A stretch of DNA of 64,000 nucleotides from NORP309 sp964352735 (GTDB taxonomy: Bacteria > Pseudomonadota > Gammaproteobacteria > Xanthomonadales > Marinicellaceae): positions 124,001-188,000 of the forward strand of contig CAYGTC010000001.1 of NCBI GenBank assembly GCA_964352735.1, given 5' to 3'. A program made the translations under genes and the position numbers. Shown in pieces: positions 53,071 to 61,296 of this stretch. The notes under the pieces were generated by a model. The model did not search any database and was not told the DNA's origin. It saw nothing but the letters and a program-made list of their open reading frames with translations. Within the stretch, counting starts at the first letter, position 1. Each line of letters begins with the position of its first letter.

Positions 53071-54558
53071 ATGCGTATATCTCATTCTATAACATTATTT
53101 TGGGGCTTGCTTTCATCATCAATGATTGCAGCCGAGCATGCTAAAATTTCAGCTCAACTGCAAAAAGAACTGTCTGACAATGATTTTGTTGAACTTTATG
53201 TCCTGTTAAAAAACACCCATAAAGTTCAACAACACAATGATGGTGACAGAATTCATCGATTGAAAAAAGCAGTAGAACAACTCAAGACCAATAGCCGTAT
53301 CAGTCAAGCTAAAATCCATAATGACTTAAGCAGTAAAACAAATCAATACCGTTATTTTTGGGTTAATAACTCATTATGGGCAAAGATGAACAGCACAATG
53401 GCTCGAGAATTTTTACAATCAGATCATATAGATCATGCTTACAGCAATAAAAAGCACAACTTACAGTTAATCAAAGATAATCAAACCACTTCAGAAGTTA
53501 AAGCCATCAGGGCAATAGAATGGAATATCAATATGATCAACGCCCCAATGGTTTGGGAGCAAGGTTTCAGAGGCCAAAATGTCATTATCGCTGGCCAAGA
53601 TACAGGTTATGCTTGGCAACATGAATCTCTAAGAGCAGCCTATGCAGGTTGGAATGGGACCTCAGTTGATCACAATTATAACTGGCACGATGCCATAAGT
53701 AGTCCAATAGTGAGTTGTTTAGATGCTCAAAATAACCCACAGAGTTGTGATGATCACGGACACGGTACTCACACCATGGGAACCATGGTGGGAGACGATG
53801 GAAAAGGCAATCAAATTGGCGTTGCTCCAGACGCAAGATGGATAGGCTGTAGAAACATGGACAGGGGAGCAGGTACTCCTGCAACATATACCGATTGTTT
53901 TCAATTCTTTTTAGAGCCAACTGATATCACTGGGAACAATCCTGATATCAATAAAGCCCCACACATCATAAACAACTCTTGGGGCTGTACTGTATCTGAA
54001 GGATGTATAGAACCAGATGCACTAGAATCAGTAGTCAATAATGTAGTCGATGCAGGAATCTTAGTTGTTACAGCTGCCGGCAATGATGGCCCTGGTTGTA
54101 ATACCGTTACGACTCCAACAGCCATATACAATAAAGCGCTCACTATTGGTTCTACTACATCAAGTGATACAATATCAGGCTTCAGTTCACAAGGAGCAGT
54201 GACCGTAGATGGAAGCAATCGAATCAAACCTGATCTTGTTGCTCCAGGCAGTGGTATCCGATCGGCAAATCGTAATGGTGGATATTTTCAAAACAGCGGC
54301 ACCAGTATGGCTGCACCACATGTTGCAGGCGTTGCTGCTTTAATGATATCAGCCAATCCTGCCATGGCTGGACGACCTAAAATATTGAAACAAGTTATTC
54401 TAGAAACAAGCCAAGCAAAAACCACATCTCAAACTTGTAGTGGTGTTTTAGGATCACAAAGACCCAATAACACCTATGGCTGGGGTCGAATAGATGCTCA
54501 TGCAGCTGTGGAAAGAATAAAGGACACCATTTACCTCGATCATTTTGAAGACTATTAA
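53071..54558 (+). CDS. exported S8-family (subtilisin-like) serine protease with short C-terminal tail
   Basis: 495 residues. Signal peptide ITLFWGLLSSSMIAAE. After a propeptide-like region of about 130 residues, the catalytic triad is clear: Asp177 in AGQDTGYAW, His231 in DDHGHGTHTMG, Ser412 in GTSMAAPHVAG, with the oxyanion Asn in TAAGNDGPG. Cysteine-bearing loops (SCLDAQNNPQSCDD; SWGCTVSEGC) suggest disulfides and extracellular use. The last residues IYLDHFEDY match a motif also found at the ends of the proteins at 55914 and 61297, a possible sorting tail. Confidence 0.94.
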   Translation: MRISHSITLFWGLLSSSMIAAEHAKISAQLQKELSDNDFVELYVLLKNTHKVQQHNDGDRIHRLKKAVEQLKTNSRISQAKIHNDLSSKTNQYRYFWVNNSLWAKMNSTMAREFLQSDHIDHAYSNKKHNLQLIKDNQTTSEVKAIRAIEWNINMINAPMVWEQGFRGQNVIIAGQDTGYAWQHESLRAAYAGWNGTSVDHNYNWHDAISSPIVSCLDAQNNPQSCDDHGHGTHTMGTMVGDDGKGNQIGVAPDARWIGCRNMDRGAGTPATYTDCFQFFLEPTDITGNNPDINKAPHIINNSWGCTVSEGCIEPDALESVVNNVVDAGILVVTAAGNDGPGCNTVTTPTAIYNKALTIGSTTSSDTISGFSSQGAVTVDGSNRIKPDLVAPGSGIRSANRNGGYFQNSGTSMAAPHVAGVAALMISANPAMAGRPKILKQVILETSQAKTTSQTCSGVLGSQRPNNTYGWGRIDAHAAVERIKDTIYLDHFEDY

Positions 54559-54665
54559 CCCAAAATATGATCAATGAATCTATATTGAATAAATAAATAA
54601 ATTACTATAATTTTTATAGTTTCAAACAACTATAAAAAAACTAACCAAAAACAAGGATTAACACC

Positions 54666-55112
54666 ATGAAATGCCCAGTAGATCATAATAAATTATCAGA
54701 AAAAGAATACGAAAGAACCATTATGGTAGACCAATGTAACTCTTGCCAAGGTATGTGGATGGACCAATGGGAACTCAAAGCCATACAAGCCAACAAGGGT
54801 AAATACTATCAAGAAGAACTCAAAGAATTGCCCAACCTCATTCAACAATCTTATTTACAAGCCTTAGAAAAACAACGACCTTCGATAGAATGTCCCAAAT
54901 GTAACGAAAATGGTAAGCATGTCACCATGGAAAGAAGAGAACACGGTTATTGCTCACAGATTATGATCGATGTTTGTCACGATTGCCAAGGTATTTGGCT
55001 CGATAAAGGTGAAATCGAAGCATTAGAAATTTTCTTTGAAAGAAGCCATATTGATGACCAAGACATCAAAACTGGTTTTTTTCACAGTTTATGGTTCATG
55101 TTGAACAAATAA
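54666..55112 (+). CDS. double zinc-ribbon (zf-TFIIB) protein
   Basis: 148 residues with two four-cysteine ribbons: CPVDHNKL ... CNSCQGMW and CPKCNENG ... CHDCQGIWLDKGEIEALE. The CxxC-GxW-D pattern is that of zf-TFIIB domain proteins, which are small bacterial proteins of unknown role. No membrane segment. It directly precedes, and abuts, the PepSY gene (stop 55112, next ATG 55113). Confidence 0.88.
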   Translation: MKCPVDHNKLSEKEYERTIMVDQCNSCQGMWMDQWELKAIQANKGKYYQEELKELPNLIQQSYLQALEKQRPSIECPKCNENGKHVTMERREHGYCSQIMIDVCHDCQGIWLDKGEIEALEIFFERSHIDDQDIKTGFFHSLWFMLNK

Positions 55113-55829
55113 ATGAACAACAAATTGCTGATCAGAAAAGCCCATCGCTATATTGGGCTTTTGGTGGCTATTCAACTTTTCGCTTGGTCACTTGGGGGAA
55201 TATGGTTCACTTGGAATGACTTAGATAAGATCCACGGCGATCATTTAAAAAAAACGCAAGCGACCGTCATACACCAAAATACAGTTTCTGTGCAAGATTC
55301 AATCAATGCCATTAAGGATTTCAAAACATTAAAATCATTGAATCTTATTGAGTTTTTTAACCATCCAGCCTATAACATACATTACTTTGATCAAGACAAC
55401 ATTCAAAAGTCAATCATCATTGACGCGACCAATGCCAGGCCTCTTAACTCACTCACTAAAAATCAAGCCATAACAGTAGCCCAATCTCAGGCCAGTTTTA
55501 ATGCCGAAGTCAATCATATAGAATTGTTAACACAAACCTCTAGTCACCATGAATTCAGGGCGAAACCATTGCCAGCCTGGGCCGTCACCTTTGATCATCC
55601 AGGCCAACCAACTTTTTATATTTCTGCAAAAACTGCTGAATTAATATCTGTCAGGCATAATGACTGGCGCATTTTTGACTTTTTATGGATGCTACATACC
55701 ATGGACTACCAAGGACGAGATGATTTTGGTAACTGGCTGATCAAGATCTTCTCAGTCATTGCTGTTTTGACTGCCATATCAGGCATTTTGCTTTTTATCA
55801 TCAGCAGCACCAGACAAAAAAAGCGTTGA
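55113..55829 (+). CDS. PepSY-domain membrane protein
   Basis: 238 residues. The N-terminus AHRYIGLLVAIQLFAWSLGGIWFTW is the typical first helix of PepSY-associated proteins; the periplasmic PepSY domain (AITVAQSQASFNAEVNHIELL ... PAWAVTFDHPGQPTFYISAKTAELISVRHNDWRIFDF) follows, and a C-terminal helix ends it (FSVIAVLTAISGILLFI). Such proteins are often linked to iron-siderophore reduction or peptidase control; no such partner is adjacent. Confidence 0.88.
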   Translation: MNNKLLIRKAHRYIGLLVAIQLFAWSLGGIWFTWNDLDKIHGDHLKKTQATVIHQNTVSVQDSINAIKDFKTLKSLNLIEFFNHPAYNIHYFDQDNIQKSIIIDATNARPLNSLTKNQAITVAQSQASFNAEVNHIELLTQTSSHHEFRAKPLPAWAVTFDHPGQPTFYISAKTAELISVRHNDWRIFDFLWMLHTMDYQGRDDFGNWLIKIFSVIAVLTAISGILLFIISSTRQKKR

Positions 55830-55852
55830 AGTTTGACACAACAACGCTTTTT
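55818..55852 (+). terminator. intrinsic terminator overlapping the PepSY stop
   Basis: AAAAAGCGTTG (55818-55828) pairs with CAACGCTTTTT (55842-55852): an 11-bp stem, 13-base loop. The stop codon TGA (55827-55829) is inside the left arm's end. Confidence 0.75.
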
Positions 55853-55913
55853 CAGCTCAATTTAAATGAGAAAGATTCTTTGCCTGATTTCTAGCTCAGA
55901 GATCTCTTAAATG

Positions 55914-58900
55914 TTATTCAAAACTTCCAGCAAAAATAGGATCAATGGATAAACCAATATTAATCAGAATAGGATTAACATTATTGTCTGGAACATTCAT
56001 TAATAAGCCTTGTGTCACATCACAAATCCCCAGTATTGCAGCAGATTCACAGAAAATATTATCATAGACTTCATTCATATATTCATTGCCCGTATCCGTT
56101 GAAATAAAATAATCTCCTGCAGACAATTCATAGGAAAAGCCGCCATTACCTGATGTGGTAGTTGAACCGAGATGAAGACCACCATCATCCCAGAAATCAA
56201 CAATAATATCAGCCAGCGCTTCTTCATCATTGTCTTTTTTAATATAACCACTGACACCCTGTTTTAATAGGCCATTCAAGTTGATGTTTATCAAACCACT
56301 GTCAAGCGTCACAACAATCGGTTGTAATTCTTCATCAATACAAGAAGCAATCGAATCTATGTTTTCACAAGGCACACCTGGATAACCAATGTTATCATAG
56401 CTCAATCCAGCGCTACCAAGGATATAATACTCTCCAGGATTCCTCAAAATAAATATGTGTTCTGGACCACTGTTAGAGCCACTACCAATGACAAAATCAC
56501 CTGATGAATCATAAACTTTAATCGTAGAGGGTATGGATTTTTGTGAAACCTGATCTTTAAAATTAACGGATAAACGTGGTTTACTTTTCACATTAAAATC
56601 AACCGTTGTAAGGCCATCATTGTTAACCTCCACCAATAGGCCCTGCGATAAGAGGCAGTCAATACCCAAACCATAAATACAGTTAATGCCATTGTACAAT
56701 TGATCAAAAAACTCATAGGAGTACCCAGAATAACCTTCAAAATACACATAATACAATCCGGCAGGCAGTCTGGCGCTATAAATGCCATTGTTAACATTGC
56801 TGGACTGATAATTCAGCCCTTGACCCATTGGATAAAATCGCACACGGCCCTGTTCAACTGTAACACTGGGTATATCTGAGGCAATTTCCCCCTGGATCTT
56901 ACCCAGTTGGCGTACCACAAATCCGTCAAAATGAATTTGTTCTCCGAAATTTACTGATAAAGTTTCTGACTTTTCAGCGCAAATGATTCCGCCTTCTTCA
57001 CAAAAACCCGATGGATATGAAGAATAAACAATGGGGAACTGCTGAGTCCGAGCCACAAGCTTATAATCTCCACTTATCAAGTAGTTTTCAGGAATATTTC
57101 CAAAGTCATCAACACTGATACTTCTTGCATGGATCAATGAATCCCCATCAAGTCGATACAACTCAATTTGTGCATCCACAACCTGTCCATCAGAGCCTAA
57201 AATACCCTCACCAGAGATACTGCCACGTTTCTTGACATTAACATCTTTGTCAGTCAAATGGTCACCTGATGTAATCTCAATGGTGGGCAATGTGATTTCT
57301 GAACAACTGAATTCACAAGCAATATTACCATAATAGGTCACGGCATAAGATTCATCATAAGGATAATTTTGTTCAACTTTGATGATGTATTGCCCTTCAG
57401 GAATACCACTGATTGTGTATTCTCCATTTACTGCTGTTTCTGCTCTATAATTGGAATGACCATTGATATTTTCGAGTAAAGAAACTCTAAAATTTTCTAA
57501 AGGCTCGCCTTGTTCGTTTGTAACTCTACCCGATACTGAAGTCATCGCCTGTAAATCAAAATCAACAGTGAGAGACTGATTAATTTGTGGCTCAATTGAT
57601 GTCGCCTGAGATAAATCGCAAAGATCATCGCTACAGTTGATGCCTGCATACAATTGGCTTAAATGATTACTTGATGTCAGTTTAATTTTTTTGTTAGCCG
57701 CATCTTTTATATACAGACGATTGATGGAGTTGCCATAGATACTGCCTTGTAAATACAACGAGGAATCATCGTTATAAATAAAGTAATTATTGCGATTGAC
57801 CGAAGAATTGATAGTTAAATAAAAATATTCATCAAGATCCATGCTGAGGTTTACTTGAGTACCATCCACCACACTCACCAGCGTACCTGAGCTGGCATCA
57901 CAATTATCAAAACAATTGTTACCACCATAAACTTTTGAGACAAAATGATAATCATATGAGCCCGTTGCCGTCTCATAATAAAAATAATAGCTACCTTGAG
58001 GAAGATACATTTCTCTACTGTAATGACTGTTGCCATAAAAGCTGCCGTCAGCATTGAAAATTCTGACCGTCCCATCATTTATGGGATTCATTGAGTTTGA
58101 AATAAAGTTGAATGTGACTTGACCGTATCGCGTTAAGTTAAAATCAACGTGCCTTTCTTCATTCAAATTGATAACAAGTGGGGTATAACCCACATCAGAA
58201 CATTGTTCATTGAAACATCTTATGTTGTCATGAGTTTCTGGATAATAATTATCTTTATTAACATAAATCTGATAACTGCCTTGTGGTATGGCAAAAAAAC
58301 GAAATTCACCGTTGTATTCTGCATATTGACCATAAGCAAAGTTGCTCAGTTCATCTCTTAGCACCACATATGCATGACTGATTGGCATACCATTGTCATC
58401 ACTGATGACACCCGAGACTTTAGCAAGTTCATTCAACTGAAAATTCAAGCCTTCAATGCCTTGCCCATTCTCAATGGATACCGTTGATGCCAAATCAAAG
58501 TCACACACTGAGTTCTGACAAACAGTATTGGGATAAATGACCTTTTCATAACCATACTTCTCTGCAACCACATAATATTCACCATTGCTCAATGCGCCTG
58601 TGATGTAAAGTCCATTGGCATCAGTTCCTGTTAAGCGTGAAATCAATACTTGATTGTTATTGTAAATGCCTATTTCAACATCATTAATGAATTGGCCATC
58701 AATATTTGTCACCACGCCTTCGATACTGGCACCTTTAGATAACAGAACATCTACATCAGTGGTTTCATTGGCATAGTGCTCAACAATCGTCCCCATCGAA
58801 ATGTCACAACTTTCCACTTCAGATGATTGGCAAGAATGGTCATGATGCATAGCAGCCAAGTACTCCTCAGACTCAGCCACAACATAATATTCATCGTTTC

Positions 58901-60014
58901 TCAGATGATTAACTTTCCATTGATTGTTACCATTTAAATAACCAGTGTAAACAAAATAACCTTGTTGATTATAAACATAAACTCGACTTACATTGATATC
59001 ATTGAGCGTAGCTGCATCGAAAATTGAGCCACTCATACCTGCATACTCCTTCATAACAAAATCAATACCTTCGGTTACCGTATTTGTTGTCATTTGAATG
59101 GTTTGAGCTTGCGTAAAGTCACAAACCCTTTGGCATACATACCCATCGTAAAGTTGAGATTGATAACCACTTTTTTCGACCTGAACATAGTAACTGCCTT
59201 CTTGAGGAGCAGAAATTTTAAATAGACCATTGTTGTTAGTTAACACCGAAGATAGGTGCTGAGAGTCACTGTCGTACAATCTGATTCTGGCGAAAGACAA
59301 TGGCACATTTCCAGTGTCATTATAGACACTGCCCATGACAGTTGGTTTGACGGATATCATCATATCAACATCATCAATGATTTCATCCATGCCCAATGTT
59401 AGTAAGGACAATTCATCTATAAAACAGCCACTGCCCAACCCACCAGGACAATCTTGCTGAGGGTATATAGTAGTGATATAACTGGAATAATATGGCGCCA
59501 ATGCCATCACTGCATAGTCGCCAGCCATCAAACCATTAAAAATATAACGCCCTTGATCATCGGTAGTTACCGATGCAACAAAGAAACCTGTATGATCGTA
59601 TAATTGTACGGGATTTCCAGGCAAGACCTCACCCGTTAAAAAATCCCTAACAATCCCGCGGATGACAGAAGTACTTGAACCTTTATTGAATGGTTGAAGA
59701 TCAGAAACTGGGGTAGCAATGCTATCTGAGCCAATCAACTCTCCAATGGCAAAAGATAATTCAATGATTGAGTTGATGGATGATTTGTTAAGGTTTGGGT
59801 CAGCTTTCATCTGAGATAACATGACATGATCTTCTCTCAGTTGATCAAAATATTCTTCAGCGATTTTTTCTCGGCCAAATCTTTCAATCAGCACGCGTGC
59901 TTCATTTACATGACTGTGAAATTCAGATAAAAGTATAGTATCAGTGTTTTTGGTCAAAGCGCTTGATTGTGCTGCACAGAAAACAGCCAAAACCACGGCA
60001 AGTAAAATTTTCAT
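55914..60014 (-). CDS. giant exported repeat protein with carboxypeptidase-regulatory-like domains and 12 Cys pairs
   Basis: 1366 residues. Signal peptide ILLAVVLAVFCAAQSSA. The body is a chain of about 12 beta-sandwich modules of CarboxypepD_reg/SdrD-B type, each with a GxVTNxxGxPLxxxxVxL-like start (ISGRVTNEQGEPL-like) and a GxYxIxGLxxGxYxV core. Each repeat ends with a cysteine pair before a TxI/V strand: for example VCQNSVCDF, RCFNEQCSD, NCFDNCDAS, NCSDDLCDL, ACEFSCSEI; I count 12 such pairs. They likely form intra-repeat disulfides in the extracellular space. The tail IDPIFAGSFE matches the subtilase and FG-GAP proteins. Function is unknown; surface or secreted adhesive use is a guess. 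Confidence 0.87.
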   Translation of the reverse strand: MKILLAVVLAVFCAAQSSALTKNTDTILLSEFHSHVNEARVLIERFGREKIAEEYFDQLREDHVMLSQMKADPNLNKSSINSIIELSFAIGELIGSDSIATPVSDLQPFNKGSSTSVIRGIVRDFLTGEVLPGNPVQLYDHTGFFVASVTTDDQGRYIFNGLMAGDYAVMALAPYYSSYITTIYPQQDCPGGLGSGCFIDELSLLTLGMDEIIDDVDMMISVKPTVMGSVYNDTGNVPLSFARIRLYDSDSQHLSSVLTNNNGLFKISAPQEGSYYVQVEKSGYQSQLYDGYVCQRVCDFTQAQTIQMTTNTVTEGIDFVMKEYAGMSGSIFDAATLNDINVSRVYVYNQQGYFVYTGYLNGNNQWKVNHLRNDEYYVVAESEEYLAAMHHDHSCQSSEVESCDISMGTIVEHYANETTDVDVLLSKGASIEGVVTNIDGQFINDVEIGIYNNNQVLISRLTGTDANGLYITGALSNGEYYVVAEKYGYEKVIYPNTVCQNSVCDFDLASTVSIENGQGIEGLNFQLNELAKVSGVISDDNGMPISHAYVVLRDELSNFAYGQYAEYNGEFRFFAIPQGSYQIYVNKDNYYPETHDNIRCFNEQCSDVGYTPLVINLNEERHVDFNLTRYGQVTFNFISNSMNPINDGTVRIFNADGSFYGNSHYSREMYLPQGSYYFYYETATGSYDYHFVSKVYGGNNCFDNCDASSGTLVSVVDGTQVNLSMDLDEYFYLTINSSVNRNNYFIYNDDSSLYLQGSIYGNSINRLYIKDAANKKIKLTSSNHLSQLYAGINCSDDLCDLSQATSIEPQINQSLTVDFDLQAMTSVSGRVTNEQGEPLENFRVSLLENINGHSNYRAETAVNGEYTISGIPEGQYIIKVEQNYPYDESYAVTYYGNIACEFSCSEITLPTIEITSGDHLTDKDVNVKKRGSISGEGILGSDGQVVDAQIELYRLDGDSLIHARSISVDDFGNIPENYLISGDYKLVARTQQFPIVYSSYPSGFCEEGGIICAEKSETLSVNFGEQIHFDGFVVRQLGKIQGEIASDIPSVTVEQGRVRFYPMGQGLNYQSSNVNNGIYSARLPAGLYYVYFEGYSGYSYEFFDQLYNGINCIYGLGIDCLLSQGLLVEVNNDGLTTVDFNVKSKPRLSVNFKDQVSQKSIPSTIKVYDSSGDFVIGSGSNSGPEHIFILRNPGEYYILGSAGLSYDNIGYPGVPCENIDSIASCIDEELQPIVVTLDSGLININLNGLLKQGVSGYIKKDNDEEALADIIVDFWDDGGLHLGSTTTSGNGGFSYELSAGDYFISTDTGNEYMNEVYDNIFCESAAILGICDVTQGLLMNVPDNNVNPILINIGLSIDPIFAGSFE

Positions 60015-60126
60015 AATGTCTCCATATCAATAATAGTCAATGGCATTATAATATAAGAGCCCTTCGCTCGATTCATGTTTAAAGATAAAGAGTTGTAAAA
60101 ATCGCCACTCATCGTTACAAAACTTG

Positions 60127-60144
60127 CCAATAGCCTGCTATTGG
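60127..60144. other. 8-bp inverted repeat between ylqF and the giant repeat protein
   Basis: CCAATAGC (60127-60134) and GCTATTGG (60137-60144) are exact complements around CT. On the minus strand it is followed by CAAGTTTTG, so it may be a weak terminator for the YlqF/RbgA gene or an operator for the repeat-protein gene. Nothing else is seen in the 265-base gap. Confidence 0.4.
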
Positions 60145-60279
60145 ACTGCATTTAGCGCCTTGATTGGTATTTTTTTCATTCTTTTTCTCAATTATCCAGA
60201 ATCGAGCAAAGATACAAGGTCTCTATAAATTGAAGGGTTAAAATACCGATCCGCACACTTTACACATGATCATGAAACT

Positions 60280-61203
60280 TTATGTATTGCGCTTGTTTTT
60301 CTTCCCGTTTTTCCTGGCTTCTTTTTTAGCTGTGCGTTTTTCTTCCAATAACTGCGCTTCTTTAATTTCCTTTTCGATCTCATTCGGGTTTTCAATACAT
60401 AAACCACCCAATGCACCAGAGCGAAAGTCATGAACCAAAATGCTGGACACTTTATGCATGTCCAATACGTTTCTTGATTTAAGGCATCCTCTCTTGGCAC
60501 CTATCAATTCAAGGGTTGTATATTCATCTTCACCAAGCTCATTAAGTTGGTACCTAATTTTTAAGGCCTCCGGGTGATTCACTTTTAAATACTCAACCAA
60601 ATAAAAGGCAATATCCTCATGTGACATGGCTGTTTCTTTGATAGCACCAGTAATAGCCAATCGCAAGGCCCAATTTTGATGCTGAATTCTTGGCCATAAC
60701 ATACCTGGTGTATCAAAAAAAACAATATCGTCGGTAATTTTAATGCGTTGTTGGCCTTTTGTCACGGCTGGTTCATTGCCTGTTTTAGCCACTATCCTAT
60801 TGGCCAAAATATTTATAATGGTTGATTTTCCAACATTAGGAATACCCATGATCATGGCAGTAATGAATTGATGATCGCCTTTATTGGGTATCATTTTTCG
60901 GCACAAATCCAATATTTTTTTTATGCTGTCAGGCTCTTTGGTTGTCAAAGCCAAAGTTTTGATATTTGCATTTCTTTCAAGATAAGCTTGCCATTGACTG
61001 ACCATTTTTTCATCGGCCAAATCAGATTTATTTAAAACTTTTATCGAAGGTTTTTGCTCTGCAAACTCACGCAACAATGGATTTTGACTGCTGTGTGGTA
61101 TTCTGGCATCAAGAATCTCTATCACTATATCAACATCTGGCAAACGCTTTTTGATTTCTTTACCAGCTTTGTGCATATGCCCAGGAAACCACTGAATGAT
61201 CAT
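60280..61203 (-). CDS. ylqF: ribosome biogenesis GTPase YlqF/RbgA
   Basis: 307 residues. Circularly permuted GTPase: QWFPGHMHKAGKEI at the N-terminus, then G4-like KVLNKSDLAD, then G1 GIPNVGKSTIINIL, G2-like GQQRIK and G3 FFDTPGMLWP, in the permuted order G4-G1-G3 of the YlqF/MMR1 family. It helps late 50S assembly. A basic Lys/Arg-rich tail (AKKEARKNGKKNKR) ends it. Single gene on the minus strand, divergent to nothing; it ends about 265 bases before the repeat-protein gene. Confidence 0.94.
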   Translation of the reverse strand: MIIQWFPGHMHKAGKEIKKRLPDVDIVIEILDARIPHSSQNPLLREFAEQKPSIKVLNKSDLADEKMVSQWQAYLERNANIKTLALTTKEPDSIKKILDLCRKMIPNKGDHQFITAMIMGIPNVGKSTIINILANRIVAKTGNEPAVTKGQQRIKITDDIVFFDTPGMLWPRIQHQNWALRLAITGAIKETAMSHEDIAFYLVEYLKVNHPEALKIRYQLNELGEDEYTTLELIGAKRGCLKSRNVLDMHKVSSILVHDFRSGALGGLCIENPNEIEKEIKEAQLLEEKRTAKKEARKNGKKNKRNT

Positions 61204-61296
61204 AGAAAATTCTCTATTGGATAAAGGTAGGCAACATTTTAGGTGACATTTATCAATTAATCAATCGCAGCACATTTGAAGTGTACTATTCAGTCA

